A DNA stretch of 64,000 nucleotides from Cadophora sp. MPI-SDFR-AT-0126 (GCA_020747065.1 JAGMVK010000003.1:2542001-2606000), one strand, 5' to 3'. Shown: positions 45,357 to 58,408, counted from the first letter of the stretch. Translations and numbers: made by a program. Notes: a model not told the origin generated them from the sequence alone.

Positions 45357-48300
45357 TATGAGAGAGTTCGAGACAATTGTGACGAATCAAGAACGCGGAT
45401 GATGACCGATGTGCAGAAGCGAATTCGTTGTGAGGAGCACAGGCTGTTATATAGAGTTGACTCTCCCCAGTGCGATGGTCTAGTCCATCTTGAACTCGAA
45501 AAGTCATGACCTCCAGAACTATGCCGAAAGGTCCTGATCATGGTCTTTGCAGCATTTCCTGTGGACTCGGAAAGTCTAGCAGCGTCGTCCACCCACATAT
45601 TGACTGATTATGGTTAGCGGAGCCGACATGCCCGTACATTTGCCAATAATGGCTCGTGGTGCTTCAGACCTCGAAGCTCTAGGAGGTGTCTGTGGAGATT
45701 TGGTAGCCACCGAGGCTCTGCCTTGCTGCTAACAATTTCGGCAAATCCTCGCCGAAGATAGGGCTAGATTTAATCGGTTGGCTGTTGGAAAAGTCAATTC
45801 ACTGGTACTTTTCCTCATCTCACATGCAACCGCTGCAGAATAATACAAGTTGTTCGAGCTTCTAGATGTCGTGAGGTGGTGTATCGACGCCCACGCAGCG
45901 GGAACAACCTAGCGTGACCCGCAGAATCGGGATGGTGTTGAGCTGACATGTAGCTGGCTGGGTTCTGGTCGTGGTTCAGGTGGTGGTGCAAAGTGTTCCC
46001 CTAGAATAGAATCAGCCTCGACGTCCGGGGTGCAAGTGGTGTGCGCAGCTTGTTGCCAGTCGTTGTCAGTGCTTGTGTGCCGTGATAATGCTCCGTCATG
46101 CGTGCCAAGGGGTCTCGATGCACCGGGCAGTGCTGCTGGCATGGCTAGACATCTCGCCACTGCAGAGCGAGCCAGTCTCACACGTGACAAATCGGACTTG
46201 CCCTGATGAGTAGGAAGCTTCCGAACGTTGTTCATGCTCGTCGATGTTTTTGTTGCTTCTTGCTTACGTCTCCAATTGGCTCCAGATGTGCTGGAGGATT
46301 TGTGTTTTTTTGCCCTTTCCGTTGTTCAGTTGAGGGGCGGGCTAGTGAGTCGGTGAATGTTTTCATTCGGGAGTTCCGGAACTACTTCCCCAATCAAGCT
46401 CACTGGACTGTGCCCCCCAGGAACCATCATGAGCATGAACTACAGACCAAGATATGATAGTCACAGGGTCGCATTATTGATGTTGAGTGTCTCTACTTAA
46501 AAAATTCAAACGAGTTCCAGATCTCGCTAAGCAATAGCAACCCGACAGTTAGTGTCATCCGAAGCGAGAAGGTCAACAGTTCCGATACTGTGAAAGCACA
46601 GCCAAATCCAATATTAAGGGTGAATACTTGCTAGCGGACTTGGGCTGCTAGGTGAATTGTTTGTTTTAGGTGCTATGCCTCGGTTGTTAGGATTTCTGGG
46701 ATATTCCTGACATGGAACATGAAAGCTCGGGCACGACAGATACAGAGCAGCAAGCCACGGCGCAGTTGTTCGTGATCTGAGCAGCTGCAGATGTCTGAAT
46801 AGAACACCCACGAACAACATTGGTAGGCGCATTGGGAGGCCAGATATTTCAAGCCCAGCTTCGGCTGGCCTAAGCTTGACAGAGCACCACAGTATCCAGA
46901 CCATACAGCTTCGTGACCTGGTAAACGCTAATTATCACTAATTAGTCACCCAGCAAAACAACAAGATTCTCACATTAGCTTCTCCTTATTTCAGAGTCAA
47001 GTTGAGGGAATTGGTGGAACTGCCGGTCAAAAATCAGGCACGCCGAGCTGGAGGCGGCACTTGAGGCGTTGAAAACAGGGAAAGGCGCTTTCAAAACAGG
47101 GCAGATAGACACTAGAGAATACCTTCATCTTACAGAATTCGAGCAGAAACAGCTTAAGAATGCCCTCAGTTCCACTTTGCGTCCACGATGAGCACAGCAC
47201 CGTGCTGCATCGATTCGGTGTATTTTGCAAAGCATTCGAAGGGCACTTGGCACACCAAGCTCTTTCGTCCTCTTCTTGGCAATGTCAGGTCCTTGGGATA
47301 TAAGTCTTGGGCTCCTCTGCCTCAGTCCGGCGTATGCTCTCAAGCTTTTATCCATCTCTATCCTCCTGCATATGGGCCTCATGCATATGGGTACGTTTGC
47401 CCTCCACCAAACTTAAGGTAGCCGTCTGACTAGCGAATCTTCAATACCTGCTTGTGACTCCCACACGCATCTCTCAAGAGTGAGCGGCGCCTGGTAAGAC
47501 GGCGAAATCAGTTGACATCATCAGCAAGCTTCATTCCAAAGACCAATAGACAGCCTGGTGGGGCAGAGTAATGGTGGCATGCATAATTCCCATCCCGTTC
47601 ATCGAAACAACGATCGAGTCCAGCCTCATCGCCCGCTTCCGACCCGCGCTCTGTCAACAAGGGCCACGCGAAAGACTGTTAGATTGCTGGACTATAAGAG
47701 ATATTGGAGGGGCAAGCAACAGTGGGTTTGAAACCGAGGACGAGGAATGCGAGAATGAAGACGAAGATCGTCAGAGGAGAAAGCCTTGTAGCGAAGAACG
47801 AGCACCGACCATGCTTCACCACTTCCAAGATCACGAAATCTTAGACATCATAAGGCCAACTGGAAGCCGTGCTGTCGAGTCAAGATCGTTCGTGAGGCTT
47901 CTTGAAGGGACAGTCTGGGCCAACAAACATTCGCAGCTTCCGCTGGTTAACTGGAGGATTTCTTGATTTCAAGAACTCGAGCAGGCACGTTCTTGTCGGC
48001 AGAGCATTATGATCCGACAATAAGTAATATTGAGCTCTTCAGCGGCCACATGGCTATGTTTTGAACTTCACCAAAGCCAGGATCCGATGACCAGCTTTCG
48101 GTCAGTCTCTGATACGCGACGTGCTTCCCAAGACACACCAAAGACTTCGGATTTACAGACACAAACATTCTCGTCAAGGGCCTCTGACATTGAAAAGATT
48201 ATATGTGACGGATGGGCCAAGGAGCATTTTTGGGTTCTCGTCCCTATGGCTCGCTCAATGATCTTGTCCTGCCTCCTTAGGCTGCAGCACTTGGTGTCGC

Positions 48301-51300
48301 AAAAGCTTCGACACAAGAGCCAAGAAAATCCCGTGTGAAGAAGCCTTCCTTGGTAGTGCTCCGAAGACAGGGAATTGGGCAGACAGCGAGACCCGAGCAC
48401 TTGCCTCGATCTTTCGATAATATGGATCAAATAGTACACGATGTAGGACAAAAGCCCATATCTTTGTTGTTCTGCCAGTAAGGATTATGGGGATGTTGAA
48501 AGGCAGTTGGAATCTGGAGGGAAAGCGACGCGCGAATCCTCGCAAGATCAACGACACACTATCAATAATCGAGAATGGAGGATCTTCCTAAGCAGCTTCC
48601 CCGGCACGATCGCGCTCGAACAAAATGTTCGCAAGCTTAGCCTCGTAAAGCTCTGTCGACACGCCTCAGAAACGGGGTGGTATGGCCCTTGCGAAGGCGG
48701 TACAGTCGGGAATTTCCCATCAAGCAAACAAGGTAAGAGTCTGGAGACTTTGGTCCGATTTGGCCAACGACTGCGGCTCGATTGCCTCACGAGTCTCTTC
48801 ATGCCGTCCCACACCCCGCTTCGATTCATGCCAAGAGCGTGAACTTCCCGATCGGCGACTTGTAAAATCAATCATGGAGCAATGCTCCAGAGCTCCCAAT
48901 GCGAATCAGCTCATGGAGTTTTAGGTCTTTCAGTATTGATGCTGCATATGCTCTGCCAGCAGGACACAAGTTGTCCTCGTATCGCAATCCTATAGACGGC
49001 TTCGTCGAAGATAGATGCATACTGAAATGCAGCAGTGCGAGCCACTTAATTCTGACTGATAATGCCAAGCGACGATGGCGGTAGTGGATCCGACTCGATT
49101 CAGCGCTCCACCGGCTAGATGCCCTGCGAATCAGCTCGGAAATGGAGAAAGCCTCGAATTGGCCGATATAGTTGCCAGAAGGTCGATGCAGGCATCAGAG
49201 CTCACGTCTGTCACGAAGCTCCCTAAGATTCGGAATATACGGGTGTTTCACAGATTTCAATCATGACGCCTTGATGTCTCTGGTATCCGCGGCTCCTCTG
49301 TACTTCCTCGAACAGGTACCGGTACCGTGTCGGCCTAGGCATTCGGGTTTGGGTAGGGTTGACTTCTGAGTACTGGGAGTCCCGCGCCTGAGCGACTGCA
49401 GATCTAGATTCGCTCAGCTCGCTGCCGATGAACAGCTGCCGTGCAAGAAGTGTCAATCCGCAAGTCAGCATACCCTGAGTATAATCTCCGGCAAATAACC
49501 TTTTGAACTACGGAGGTACAGTAGCTTAGATCCCCCACATGAAGAAGAACAACAACCCAACCCGGTGGACGGCTCCGAGCAATACGGATCAGTACATAGC
49601 ATGGCTTCTGCCGACGGTGGTTGGTCCGGGTCGGCAAAGTCAGGTATGCTATGCCTTAATCGAGTTGGACGTGGATCTCGGATCGCCTGGCGGGAATCTG
49701 CCAAGACCCTTCCTGCAGTAGCCGCGCCTTTGAGCTGGAGGAATTTGGAAATCGCGCCAAACTCTAACTAGTTTAGTTTCTGGCGGAGATCGTACGAGCC
49801 GAGCGAGCACAGGGTACAGTAAGACATACCGTATTGAGTTGAGACGGCTGAAGCAAAGTTTTCGAGGCTTCCCCAAACCCGCTCTCCAGTATCTCTCCAC
49901 GCAGCGGAACGTGGAATCTCGTCCACCTCGAGCCAGCGGTGTGCAAGAAATCTGCTATTTCTTCCAGAAATTCTTTGCCTTCGCTTCAACAATATATCCC
50001 GAAGCTAGAAGTCACTTGTACCTTCATGACTGCTGCTCTAAAAGCACTGACAGCCCCCGGAGTGAGTAGCGCGCTGACGTTCGCATGGCTCGCGGTAATA
50101 AGGCTACGCTAGCAAGTTTAGCAGAGGTGAGTGATCAGTGGGATAGCCTCACCGTCGTACTTTCGACACGCCCCTTGCCCAAGATCCTATCCTCAACTGC
50201 AGGGGTGCGGGAGATTGGTAACGCCTCGTAGTGAGCGGACAGCACATCAAATCCAGCCAGGCTTCCCAAAGAGGACCAAAATGCAAACGCAGTTGTGCTC
50301 ACAGGTCCTAGGAATGAGTCGTTAAAGGTTGCGGCTGTACGTAGCTGCAAGCCATCGTCCGAGGGAATGTTAGTTTGCGAGCTGAGGTACTGTACCCATG
50401 ACACCATAAAGCCACTTTGCAGTATTCTCCGGTGCGCTGTCTTGCCAGATGTCTGGAATAAGAACTACGGGATGGAAGCGCGAATGAAGTAAAGCTGCAG
50501 GAAGCCATGCCAAGGGATCCTCCCGCTTTTCTGCCCCATTTTGCAAGGATTTGAAATATTGGAATTAAGCTCGACCACTCAGCTTTGAAGCGGAGGAAGA
50601 GAAGGCTGAATGGGATTCTATCACCAGCGAAACAAAGTCTAGACAGGATACTCAGCAAAAGTCAGCAGCCATGGAGAAATCCGCCAACCCACCAAGGCCT
50701 ACGGAGTAAAACGAACCCATAATTTTTAAGCATAATTCATACTGATCAAGCAAAATTGGTAATCGTGCCGATATTTTCGCGTCCAACGATGTGAAGAAAA
50801 GCTTCGGCTCCCCCAGGTTGGTTTTGGTGACTTGGTCAACGTCGGAACTGCACTGGCATGCAGCGAACCCCAGCACAGCACAGCACAGAGCTAGTCGCCA
50901 ATCACCAAAAGATGATTGGGCGAGAATGAGTGACGGAGTGACTCTGAAAATATGCTGCAGAAGGAAGTCTTTCCCAACCTTTCTCGTCGAAACTAACCAT
51001 CCCGCCCCAGAGGCTGGACTGCGGGGGACCCCCTGTCACGGCCACTCCTGCTTCTCACAGACCAGAGGGCTTGGATATCCTTCTTAGCGGCGTCCGGATT
51101 AGTATTTTCCAAATGCACACACCTCCTAATCGTGCACAGCTTCCAGATCGATGTGGACTAGAAATAGGCTTGAAGAAAGGCAAAAATGCCAAGATACCCA
51201 AGCTTCTAGCCATGCTCATGACTGAACAAAGGCGCAAGATACTTGATATAAGCCGCATCTCGTCGTGTCACTCGCCCAGATCTCTCCCCATCGCCAAGTA

Positions 51301-51311
51301 CAACAGATATC
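45357..51311. other. 6-kb gene-poor stretch
   Basis: Many short frames on both strands but none with a family motif or consistent splicing. The most protein-like is 47571-47966 (+), with an acidic patch (FETEDEECENEDEDRQRRK), but I cannot assign it. The same frame opens again at 48030-48338 after two stops, which could mean a decayed gene. I annotate no gene here. Confidence 0.4.
51242..51249 (+). promoter_or_regulatory. Possible TATA-like element of the bHLH gene
   Basis: A GATATAAG sequence lies about 65-70 nt upstream of ATG 51312, a usual distance for a core promoter with a short leader. Position is the only support. Confidence 0.25.
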
Positions 51312-52272
51312 ATGTCACAAATTCACGATTACTACTCTCTGAAGATGCAAGACAACAGAATGCCCGAGCATGGAAACTGGGAGGTAGGTTCTTCTGTTGC
51401 ACCATTCTTCCACATTGTTCTGACCGCCTTCAGAACGGATGGTCGCATCCCATGTCGAATTGGGATACAACAGCAACAACTCCGACAGAAATGCCTTTAG
51501 GATTGTGGCAATATACCGCTGCCGCATTGAATACTGGCGAGCTTGGTACTTCGTATTTTCCTCAGGGATCTCCAATATCTCCACATCCAAACCTCCAGTC
51601 GACCTTGTCATCAAGAACGAATAGTCCACGAGGTGTACACTTTCCAAGTGACGGACGGTTTGCTCCTCTCGCACCAAGCATCGAGCAACATACTCGGTCC
51701 TCAACACGTCCAACACCACCAGCTCTGCAACTGAATGAAGACGATGAAATGGACGAAGACTCGGACGAGATTTCCTGGGAACCAAGGACGCCAATCGGAA
51801 TAGGACAATCTACAGCCGCTCCTGTGAGACCCTCGATGCACCGGAGAGCCAAATCTTCCAACGAGATCTTGACGAGGGATGCGAAAAGAGCGCATACTGT
51901 AGTTGAAAGAAGTGAGTCCGCCATGAATACTGCGAGTCCTTCCGAAATGTAGCAACGTACTGATTTGGCGACAGATTATCGAGAAAGACTCAACGATAAG
52001 ATTGCCGAGCTAGGACTGTATTTATTCGAGACCTCTTCTGATTGTGAGTCCCTTCTTCCGAGTCCTATGGAGTGACCGCAGGACTGACATCAACAGCACG
52101 CACAAAGCCCTCCAAGTCACTTGTAATGACCCGTGCCAAAGAACGGCTGGAACAACTGGAAGCGCGGAATAAGGCCTTGGAGGAAGAAGTGGCCAAACTA
52201 CGGCAGCATATTGCAATTTTGGACCACGTTGTGTCGGCGAAGGGTGAGCAAGGTCTTTCAACGCCAGTGTGA
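51312..52272 (+). CDS. SREBP-type bHLH transcription factor
   Basis: Four exons (51312-51383, 51434-51911, 51975-52043, 52097-52272) encode 264 residues. The bHLH domain is split over three exons and only appears after splicing: RDAKRAHTVVERNYRERLND, KIAELGLYLF, then a loop (ETSSDSRTKPSKSLV) and the second helix (MTRAKERLEQLEARNKALEE). This runs into a short zipper (EEVAKLRQHIAIL). The basic region has Tyr before the conserved Arg (ERNYRER), the position that marks SREBP-type factors, which can bind sterol-response elements as well as E-boxes. There is no membrane segment, so it resembles soluble SrbB-like members rather than SrbA. The N-terminus is Ser/Pro-rich with an acidic patch (NEDDEMDEDSDE). 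It lies upstream of two reductase-type genes on the same strand. Confidence 0.88.
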
Positions 52273-52998
52273 TGTTGATCCTGTATGCTTGATTGTGCAA
52301 TTGAAAGGAAGCGTCAGGTGCCTGGCGCTTGGGATTTTAATGATGCGATTTTATGGTTTGCATAACCATTTTTGGACGACTTCGAAATGAGATTAATGAT
52401 TAATCATCTCCCTCTTGAACGGTGGTAGACAGTTGAGCGTGATACGCGTGACAAGCGGTAACAGTTGTCTTGGTCGGGCAGATCTTGAGGACTGACCGTC
52501 CATTGACTCTCAACGGATCCAACAGAGGTTCCCATCAAGGGAGCCTTTCGATATGTTGTTACGTAAGGTTTCTCTGCCCTGCATTCGATCCCCTCCAGAC
52601 CGCTCCGCCAAGTCGATTCGCGCCGACTGGGGAGATCGTCATCATAACATCTTGAACGCCGTGGAAAGACAAAGACAGGAGCTTCAGCAAGAGTGTGAGT
52701 CTGACTCCCTCCAGAGTGTTAATAATGTCCGAAAATTGATGGGCTGCCTCTCGATCGAAGGTCGCATTTGTCGTTGAATTAAACTTGGCAGCCGGAGATT
52801 GCAGATGCACTAGAAGAAGACTTTGTCACGAGAAAACTGGAATTGAAAATGCCACTCACGTGATTGTCAGCAGGACCTTACATCTCTTCTAGCCATCTAC
52901 CTAGCGCTAGGCTTCCTCGACTTCATGAAGTCGAAAGTTTCCATCGTATATCATTGAAGACTGAGGTAAGACGACATCTAGAGCCACATGAACTAGAG
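52273..52998. other. Intergenic, promoter of the NmrA-like gene
   Basis: Short frames at 52.47-52.78 kb have no recognisable motif. No repeat or RNA feature seen. Confidence 0.45.
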
Positions 52999-54486
52999 AT
53001 GTCGGACCCTACACGTATTCTTGTCCTAGGTGCCACAGGATATATGTAGGTCATGCCTAAATTATATGAGATCGCTGTTCTTCGCTGATGGTATCTAGTG
53101 GCGGATCTATCCTCACAGAGCTGATAGATCGAAATTCTGAGGACCGGTATGTGCTCTCAGCACTCGTTCGCAAGCCATACCAGGCATCCATTCTTGCAGA
53201 CGCTGGAGTCAACCCTTTTATCTTCAAGGATCTAGATGATTTTGACGTGATTCGAGAAGCAGCCAAGGATCATGGAGGTACAACTTGATGCGCTCTCTTT
53301 ACTTGATTCGAGGCTTACTGTGCAAAGTTGTTATTGCAGCGGCTTCAGCTAGGCACGCCGAGTCTGCGAGAGCTTGTATCCTTGGTCTTGCAGATCGCGC
53401 GAAGTCCTCAGGGAAAGATACGCACTACATACATGTATGTCGTATTCATCGTATGCAGTGCTGCACGCTCAATGCTCTTCCTCGCACCCGCTAACACGCA
53501 ATATCCAAAGGTTTCAGGGACAAGCAATCTTGGGGACTGGCCTGTGACAGGAGAACGCATCGATACGAAGATCTACTCTGATGTAGATGATGATATATTC
53601 GAGATAGAGAAGAACTTTCCAATTTCCCACAGTCTGGTAAGAGATGTAGATCTGTAGGTACCATGGGCCCGAGGCTTCCTTTCCTGGCCGTTTCATGTTC
53701 TTTCGAAATTCCTGCCGGGCTTCTTGCTCGTTCCAGATCGGCAAATACTGATCTCCCCAAGAGCTGTGGTAGATGCGGGCGAAAGAGAGGGTGTGAAAAC
53801 TTACATTGTTCCTCAACCCTTGATATTTGGCCGGGGAACAGGTTCATTCACCCTTGGAGTTGGCCAAGTTCATATGATGACACAATTGGCATTGAAGAAG
53901 AAACAATCTGTCATGATTGGAACAGGATCCGGGGTATGTTCTAGCAGAATCTGACTGGTCTCGTGGCTTTGGTTACATTCTAATTTCGCACAGATCTGGA
54001 ATCGTGTTCACATCCTCGACCTCGCAGATCTTTTTATACTCCTAGTTCGGGCCATTCTTGATGGCAAACCTCTACCTACTGGAAAGACGGGCTATTACTT
54101 TGTTGAGAATGGTTTCCAGACTTGGAGAAGTATCTCTGAAAGTATTGGGAAAGCGGGAAAGGAGCTTGGCGTTTTTGACACTGACGAAGTCGGTGAAGTC
54201 ACATTGCAAGAAGCTGCCGATGAATTCTACAATGGGAATCTAAGGGATGCTGAAGCTGTCTTGGCTTCCAAGTAAGTGCTCCCATCTGGGGCCCCATCCA
54301 CCTTCCAACACATTCGCCGCAAAATCTGGACCCAAGGCAAGGAAATCAACTAATGCTTCGCGTAGCTCAAGGACAAAGGCGGACAAAGCTCGTCAGATAC
54401 TGGGCTGGCAACCGAAGTATGCCGAGCAGGCATTTCTCGAGGAGATTGAGGAAGTTGTTACCGCCATGATTGAAGAGCAAGCTTAG
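52999..54486 (+). CDS. NmrA-like NAD(P)-binding reductase (atypical SDR)
   Basis: Seven exons (52999-53045, 53099-53277, 53328-53434, 53511-53653, 53762-53933, 53994-54271, 54366-54486) encode 348 residues. All junctions join in phase. The Rossmann glycine motif is split by intron 1 (RILVLGATGYI|GGSILTEL, GxxGxxG). The second strand (YVLSALVRK) has the basic residues typical of NADP binders. Later conserved parts are IHVSGTSNLGDWP, VRDVDLAVVDAGEREGVKTY, VPQPLIFGRGTG and NRVHILDLADLF, and the C-terminal ILGWQPKY is typical of epimerase/NmrA-like proteins. Fungal relatives act as redox sensors or as reductases or isoflavone-reductase-like enzymes, and the substrate cannot be told from the sequence. 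Intron 4 (108 nt) is longer than its neighbours and is preceded by a codon split CT|A. Confidence 0.88.
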
Positions 54487-54962
54487 GTCCGAGCAAATTG
54501 GTGCAACGGACTCTCATTTTGTCCTATGTCCGATCCTCTGAATTAGCCTATCGACAATCCTGAAGCCCGCTGTGCACACTCTTTCTTATGTTCGGGGAAG
54601 TGCGGGTGTGAGAGATATAGATGACGGAATTGGTCTGTGGTCGGCTTAGTGATCACCAACTTCTACCACCGAGTTTCGGTTCAACGCAAAGGCGGAACGG
54701 GGCCTCAACACTGGATGAGATTTGAATATTCAAGACTCGATGGTATCAATGGGGCTCGGTGGATTTGAGATTTTGGTTCGCTGTGGTATAGTCACCACCC
54801 CAATCTAGTCAGCAAGCGCATGGAAACAGATCACAGACCCCAGACAACAACATACATAATCTTCAGACCCTTTGTCCTGGCAGTATAAGTATTTTTGGAT
54901 GCCTTTCTGTTTTCTACTTCATTCCACTCATCTGTTCGCCCATTCATCCCTTTTCCACCAAC
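54487..54962. other. Intergenic, promoter of the SDR gene
   Basis: Carries a possible TATA element at 54884-54889 and a C/T-rich leader just before ATG 54963. No gene seen. Confidence 0.5.
54884..54889 (+). promoter_or_regulatory. Possible TATA box of the SDR gene
   Basis: A TATAAG sequence about 74-79 nt upstream of ATG 54963. The position is plausible for a core promoter with a short leader. No expression evidence. Confidence 0.3.
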
Positions 54963-56024
54963 ATGTCCTCGAATATCATCCTCATCCTTGGCGCTGGCCC
55001 AAATGTCGGCATTCACATCACGAAGTATTTCTCAGAGAAGGGGTACAAGACAGCGGCTGTGGCGAGGACTCCCTCCGAGAATACATTCAAGACAGCAGAT
55101 CTGGTCATCAAGGCCGACTTTTCTGACGCATGGAATATCAAAGCCATCTTCGATGAGGTGAAGGAGAAACTAGGAGTTCCGAATGTGGTTGTGTATAATG
55201 GTAAGTCTCTTCTTGAACCCGGTATATTTTTAATGGGACTATTCTGCATCTATGTTCTTGCCATTGCCCTTCGTCGATAAACTGCGACGCCAAGCGGGAA
55301 TCTGAACCAAAATGACCACAGGCTCCATAGCCGCTCCTATACCCGAACAGCGTCCAATAGGACTACCATCCAATGGTCATCAACTTTCCACCCTGTCATC
55401 TCTACACGATATAATTCAATGATTCAGATTACTGACAGAGACTCAGCATACGCGAATCCAATGGGCTCAACCGGAGACCCCTTCACCATCCCGCTCAGCG
55501 ATTTTGTCACCGGCCTGAACATCAATATGATCTCACCATACGCCGCGATGTCTCAAGCCATTTCAGGCTTCAGAGATCTGCCCAAAGACATACTGAAAAC
55601 TTTCATCTACACTGGTAACGTGTGTTTGCATCTCGTCATGCCTGTGGCACTGAACCTTTGTCTTGGGAAGAGGGGCATTGGCCATATGATTGAGAATGCC
55701 GTTATGTTGTACGAGAAAGAGGGGTATAAGTAAGCAAGATCATTCAGTCTCATATCACAATGCCCGATTTAGAGCTTGCGTAGGGAGAATACAAGAGTGA
55801 AATGAGCAGACTGACCATTTTTCAGCTTCTACTTTGCCGACGAGAGATGCGCAGACGCATCGCCGATGTATCAATCTTTGAACGGAGATGCACACGCAGA
55901 ATTCTACTACGAATTAGCAGGGAAAAAGGAGCAGGGACCGTGGGAAGCGACTTTCGTGAAGGGGAAGGGCTATGTTGATTTTCAGGGGAAGATTGGTGTC
56001 ATTCCGACCATTGGCGATGCTTGA
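54963..56024 (+). CDS. SDR-family NAD(P)-binding protein
   Basis: Exons 54963-55200, 55447-55729 and 55826-56024 encode 239 residues. The N-terminus has a Rossmann strand and an altered glycine loop (IILILGAGPNVGIHITKYFS), then NVVVYNAYANPMGS after intron 1, TISPY-like INMISPYAAMSQAISGF, FIYTGNVCLHLVMP, and KFYFADERC-type FYFADERCADASPM near the end. Classical SDR Tyr-x3-Lys is not obvious, and the fold looks degenerate there. This matches fungal SDR-like proteins of unknown substrate. Intron 1 is 246 nt, unusually long for this window. The gene follows the NmrA-like reductase on the same strand at about 480 nt. Confidence 0.8.
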
Positions 56025-57600
56025 GTTGAAGGAGAAGTGGGGCGGAGATGACGAATCGCCAGATGGCATTATCTATGATTCACTAGAGAATATTGTTTTT
56101 TGTTCATTCGTCAGTCGGTCTTAATTAGAGCAGATTTCCCGGTTGGTTTCCACATCAGTGTTGCTGCAGGACTCACAGGGAGAAGAAGAGGGATCCTGTG
56201 ATTACAACCCCTGTACGGAGCCCACTCTAAATATCTAGAGTGAAGGCCCAGCGACGCATTGTGCAATGATAGATAGACTTATCGTCAAAGTAAGCAATGT
56301 AAAAACGACTATGGCTTGAAAGAAGGTAAATACAAAAGGCATTTCTGAACAATCTCGACTCGTGAAGTCGTAGCATTTTCATGTTGCAAATGAGTCCAGG
56401 AACATCCCATGATACTTACCATGAACCAGCTAGTATCATATGATATCACACTATCTTGATCTATGTTAAGCTGAATGAATTATTCACTTCCTCCCCCCCG
56501 ATTGTTTGTCGATTAAAACGAAACAGCACCCCTCCACAAAATATTCCAAAACTCCTTTTACTCCCTTGCTGCCCCAAACGTTTACCTAAAAGCTCTCAAA
56601 AAGGCGCAAAAAAGAATTCAATCATTACTGCCTTGATCAGGAACCAGATTCCATTATTCTCTTGAACAGGGTGAGCCATCCCAAATCGTCGACCGTAGCT
56701 AGGTGTCAACACCCAGATACGTTCGACGATCAACTACAGCCCATTTATGTCAGCCCGTCAAGCAACTCATTACGACACCAGCCCGGCAAGCCACGCTGGC
56801 TAGTTGAGAAATTTCTGCGTATTTGTATAGATATAGCCGAAAGTTTTCAGTTTGTTTTCGGCTACGTTTCGGGACGACGGAAGGGGTGAACGAAGCGAAG
56901 CGAGAATGGAATATAAACAAAGGCTTTGGGATGGAGGTGAGATATCTCCAGATGCACGAGGGCAGTGTTTTTTACTATTAAGTGTGGTATCATATATATG
57001 TAAAATCCAAGAATGCACACTCCCAGCATTGTTGGGAAAGTTTGCATTGTTAAAGGGGTTTCATGGAGTTGAAAGCTTTGAAGTGGGCTTATTCTCAAAG
57101 AAATATCAAATAAGTATCGCATGTCGCACTAAGAACTGACCTCAGGTCACAATTGTTATCTTATCTCTTTCTTCAGAGAACGGATGTAACCTTTGTTTCT
57201 GTATCGCCAGACACAAAATATCACGAGGCAAGACTGTAGTTTTGGTATCATAGCTTTTTGCTTCCTTTAGTCGACGAAGCTCTTCATCATGTCCTTCAAC
57301 TATTTTTCCTCAAGAAGAATCCTTAAGGAGACTATTTGGTAACACAGGAAAGACTGTGGCTGACGGTGCTATCGACCTTTTCAATCATGCCATTTGTCCC
57401 CGCTTCGGCTATTCCCCTCTATTGAATTGCGACTATCGAAGTCTTTTCAAGAATCAGAGCATTTAGGGAAAGATTCTCTAACGATTCAAAATATCTCTAA
57501 ATTTTAGAGACAGATCAGAGAGGAATAAAATGTTTTCCAGGAGTTATTCCGGTCGGGAAGCGGCGACATTTTTTAGTGCTTAATCTAGCCTAGCGACAAA
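56025..57600. other. AT-richer intergenic stretch
   Basis: No supported gene. AT-content looks higher than in the genes nearby. It borders a HET-domain pseudogene, which fits a region of decaying sequence. Confidence 0.45.
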
Positions 57601-58408
57601 GACACACTGTAATATCTATGAGAGAAACGACCAGGTCGAGATAACGGCACAAATATATCACAGAGCAACCGAGGTCATTGCCTGGCTTGGTCCTTCGAGT
57701 GCAGATAGTGACATGCTGATGGACTATATTCTGGCTTGGAACGAGACTCCTTCGACTCAACTGCGCCGTCCAGACGTGTTATGGCAAGGAGAGCGGAGGA
57801 CAGCTTCTGAGACTTTCCTACAACCACCGTACTGGCCTCGGACGTGGATAATTCAAGAGCTTCTGCTCGCCCGCGAAGTAACCTTCGTCTGCGGATCCAT
57901 ATGCACACCTTGGATAGCACTGTAGTCGATAGTCTTAGCCTTATACCGGATCGAGGCTCGTTCGCCGCGCAGAACAAACGAGACAGGCATAATTCCTAAA
58001 GGCATATACGACATTTTTGAACACAGGCCACTCTTATGGGAATGGACAAAACGAAGCCGGCATTCCTGGAATACGCTACTCCAGAGTGACTTTCTATTTA
58101 GCTAATGCGAGGATGTTCGCGACAGGGTATACGGATTGATCGGGCTCCTGCCGAAAGAGTCTCGCTTTAGTGTTACCTACGCTGTGTCGGCGACTGAAGT
58201 GTTTGTCTACACACTTCGCATGGCCTCTGTTTGCGAACCGGGTTGGTCTCTAGATGATCATATCAAATTCGCCAAGATTCTTCGCCGATGCCTTCAACTA
58301 CATGATGTCGAGGAAAGCAAGGTCATGGCATTTGCAAAGGAATTGATTCACCGTCGACGCATCGGCATTCAGGAAGACAAACCACCCAAAGAATGGTATT
58401 CAATATAG
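57600..58408 (+). pseudogene. HET-domain (heterokaryon incompatibility) gene remnant
   Basis: One frame carries a recognisable HET-domain fragment: ERNDQVEITAQIYHRATEVI, AWLGPSSADSDMLMDYI, then PYWPRTWIIQELLLAREVTF followed by VCGS. An in-frame TAG (57923-57925) follows PWIAL. The same frame continues with LLWEWTKRSRHS and meets a TAA at 58103-58105. It resumes with DVRDRVYGLIGLLPKESRFS and VFVYTLRMASVC, ending at a TAG at 58406-58408. These are the standard HET segments (WIVQE, DPRDRVYGLLGL) in the right order and in one frame, with no plausible introns over the stops. The N-terminal part of the domain (around the Tyr-Val-Trp-Gly motif) and the C-terminal region are missing. HET proteins trigger programmed cell death on non-self recognition. 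This copy is most likely dead. Confidence 0.8.

Noticed and set aside
45909..46457. Opposed short ORFs
   Set aside because: No motif; mutually antisense; likely chance.
47571..48338. Two successive same-frame ORFs as one gene
   Set aside because: Stops lie between them, splice sites are not convincing and no family is recognised. Kept only as a note on the gene-poor stretch.
53491..53847. Antisense ORF inside the NmrA-like gene
   Set aside because: Shadow of exons and intron 4 of the plus-strand gene, whose model is fully supported.
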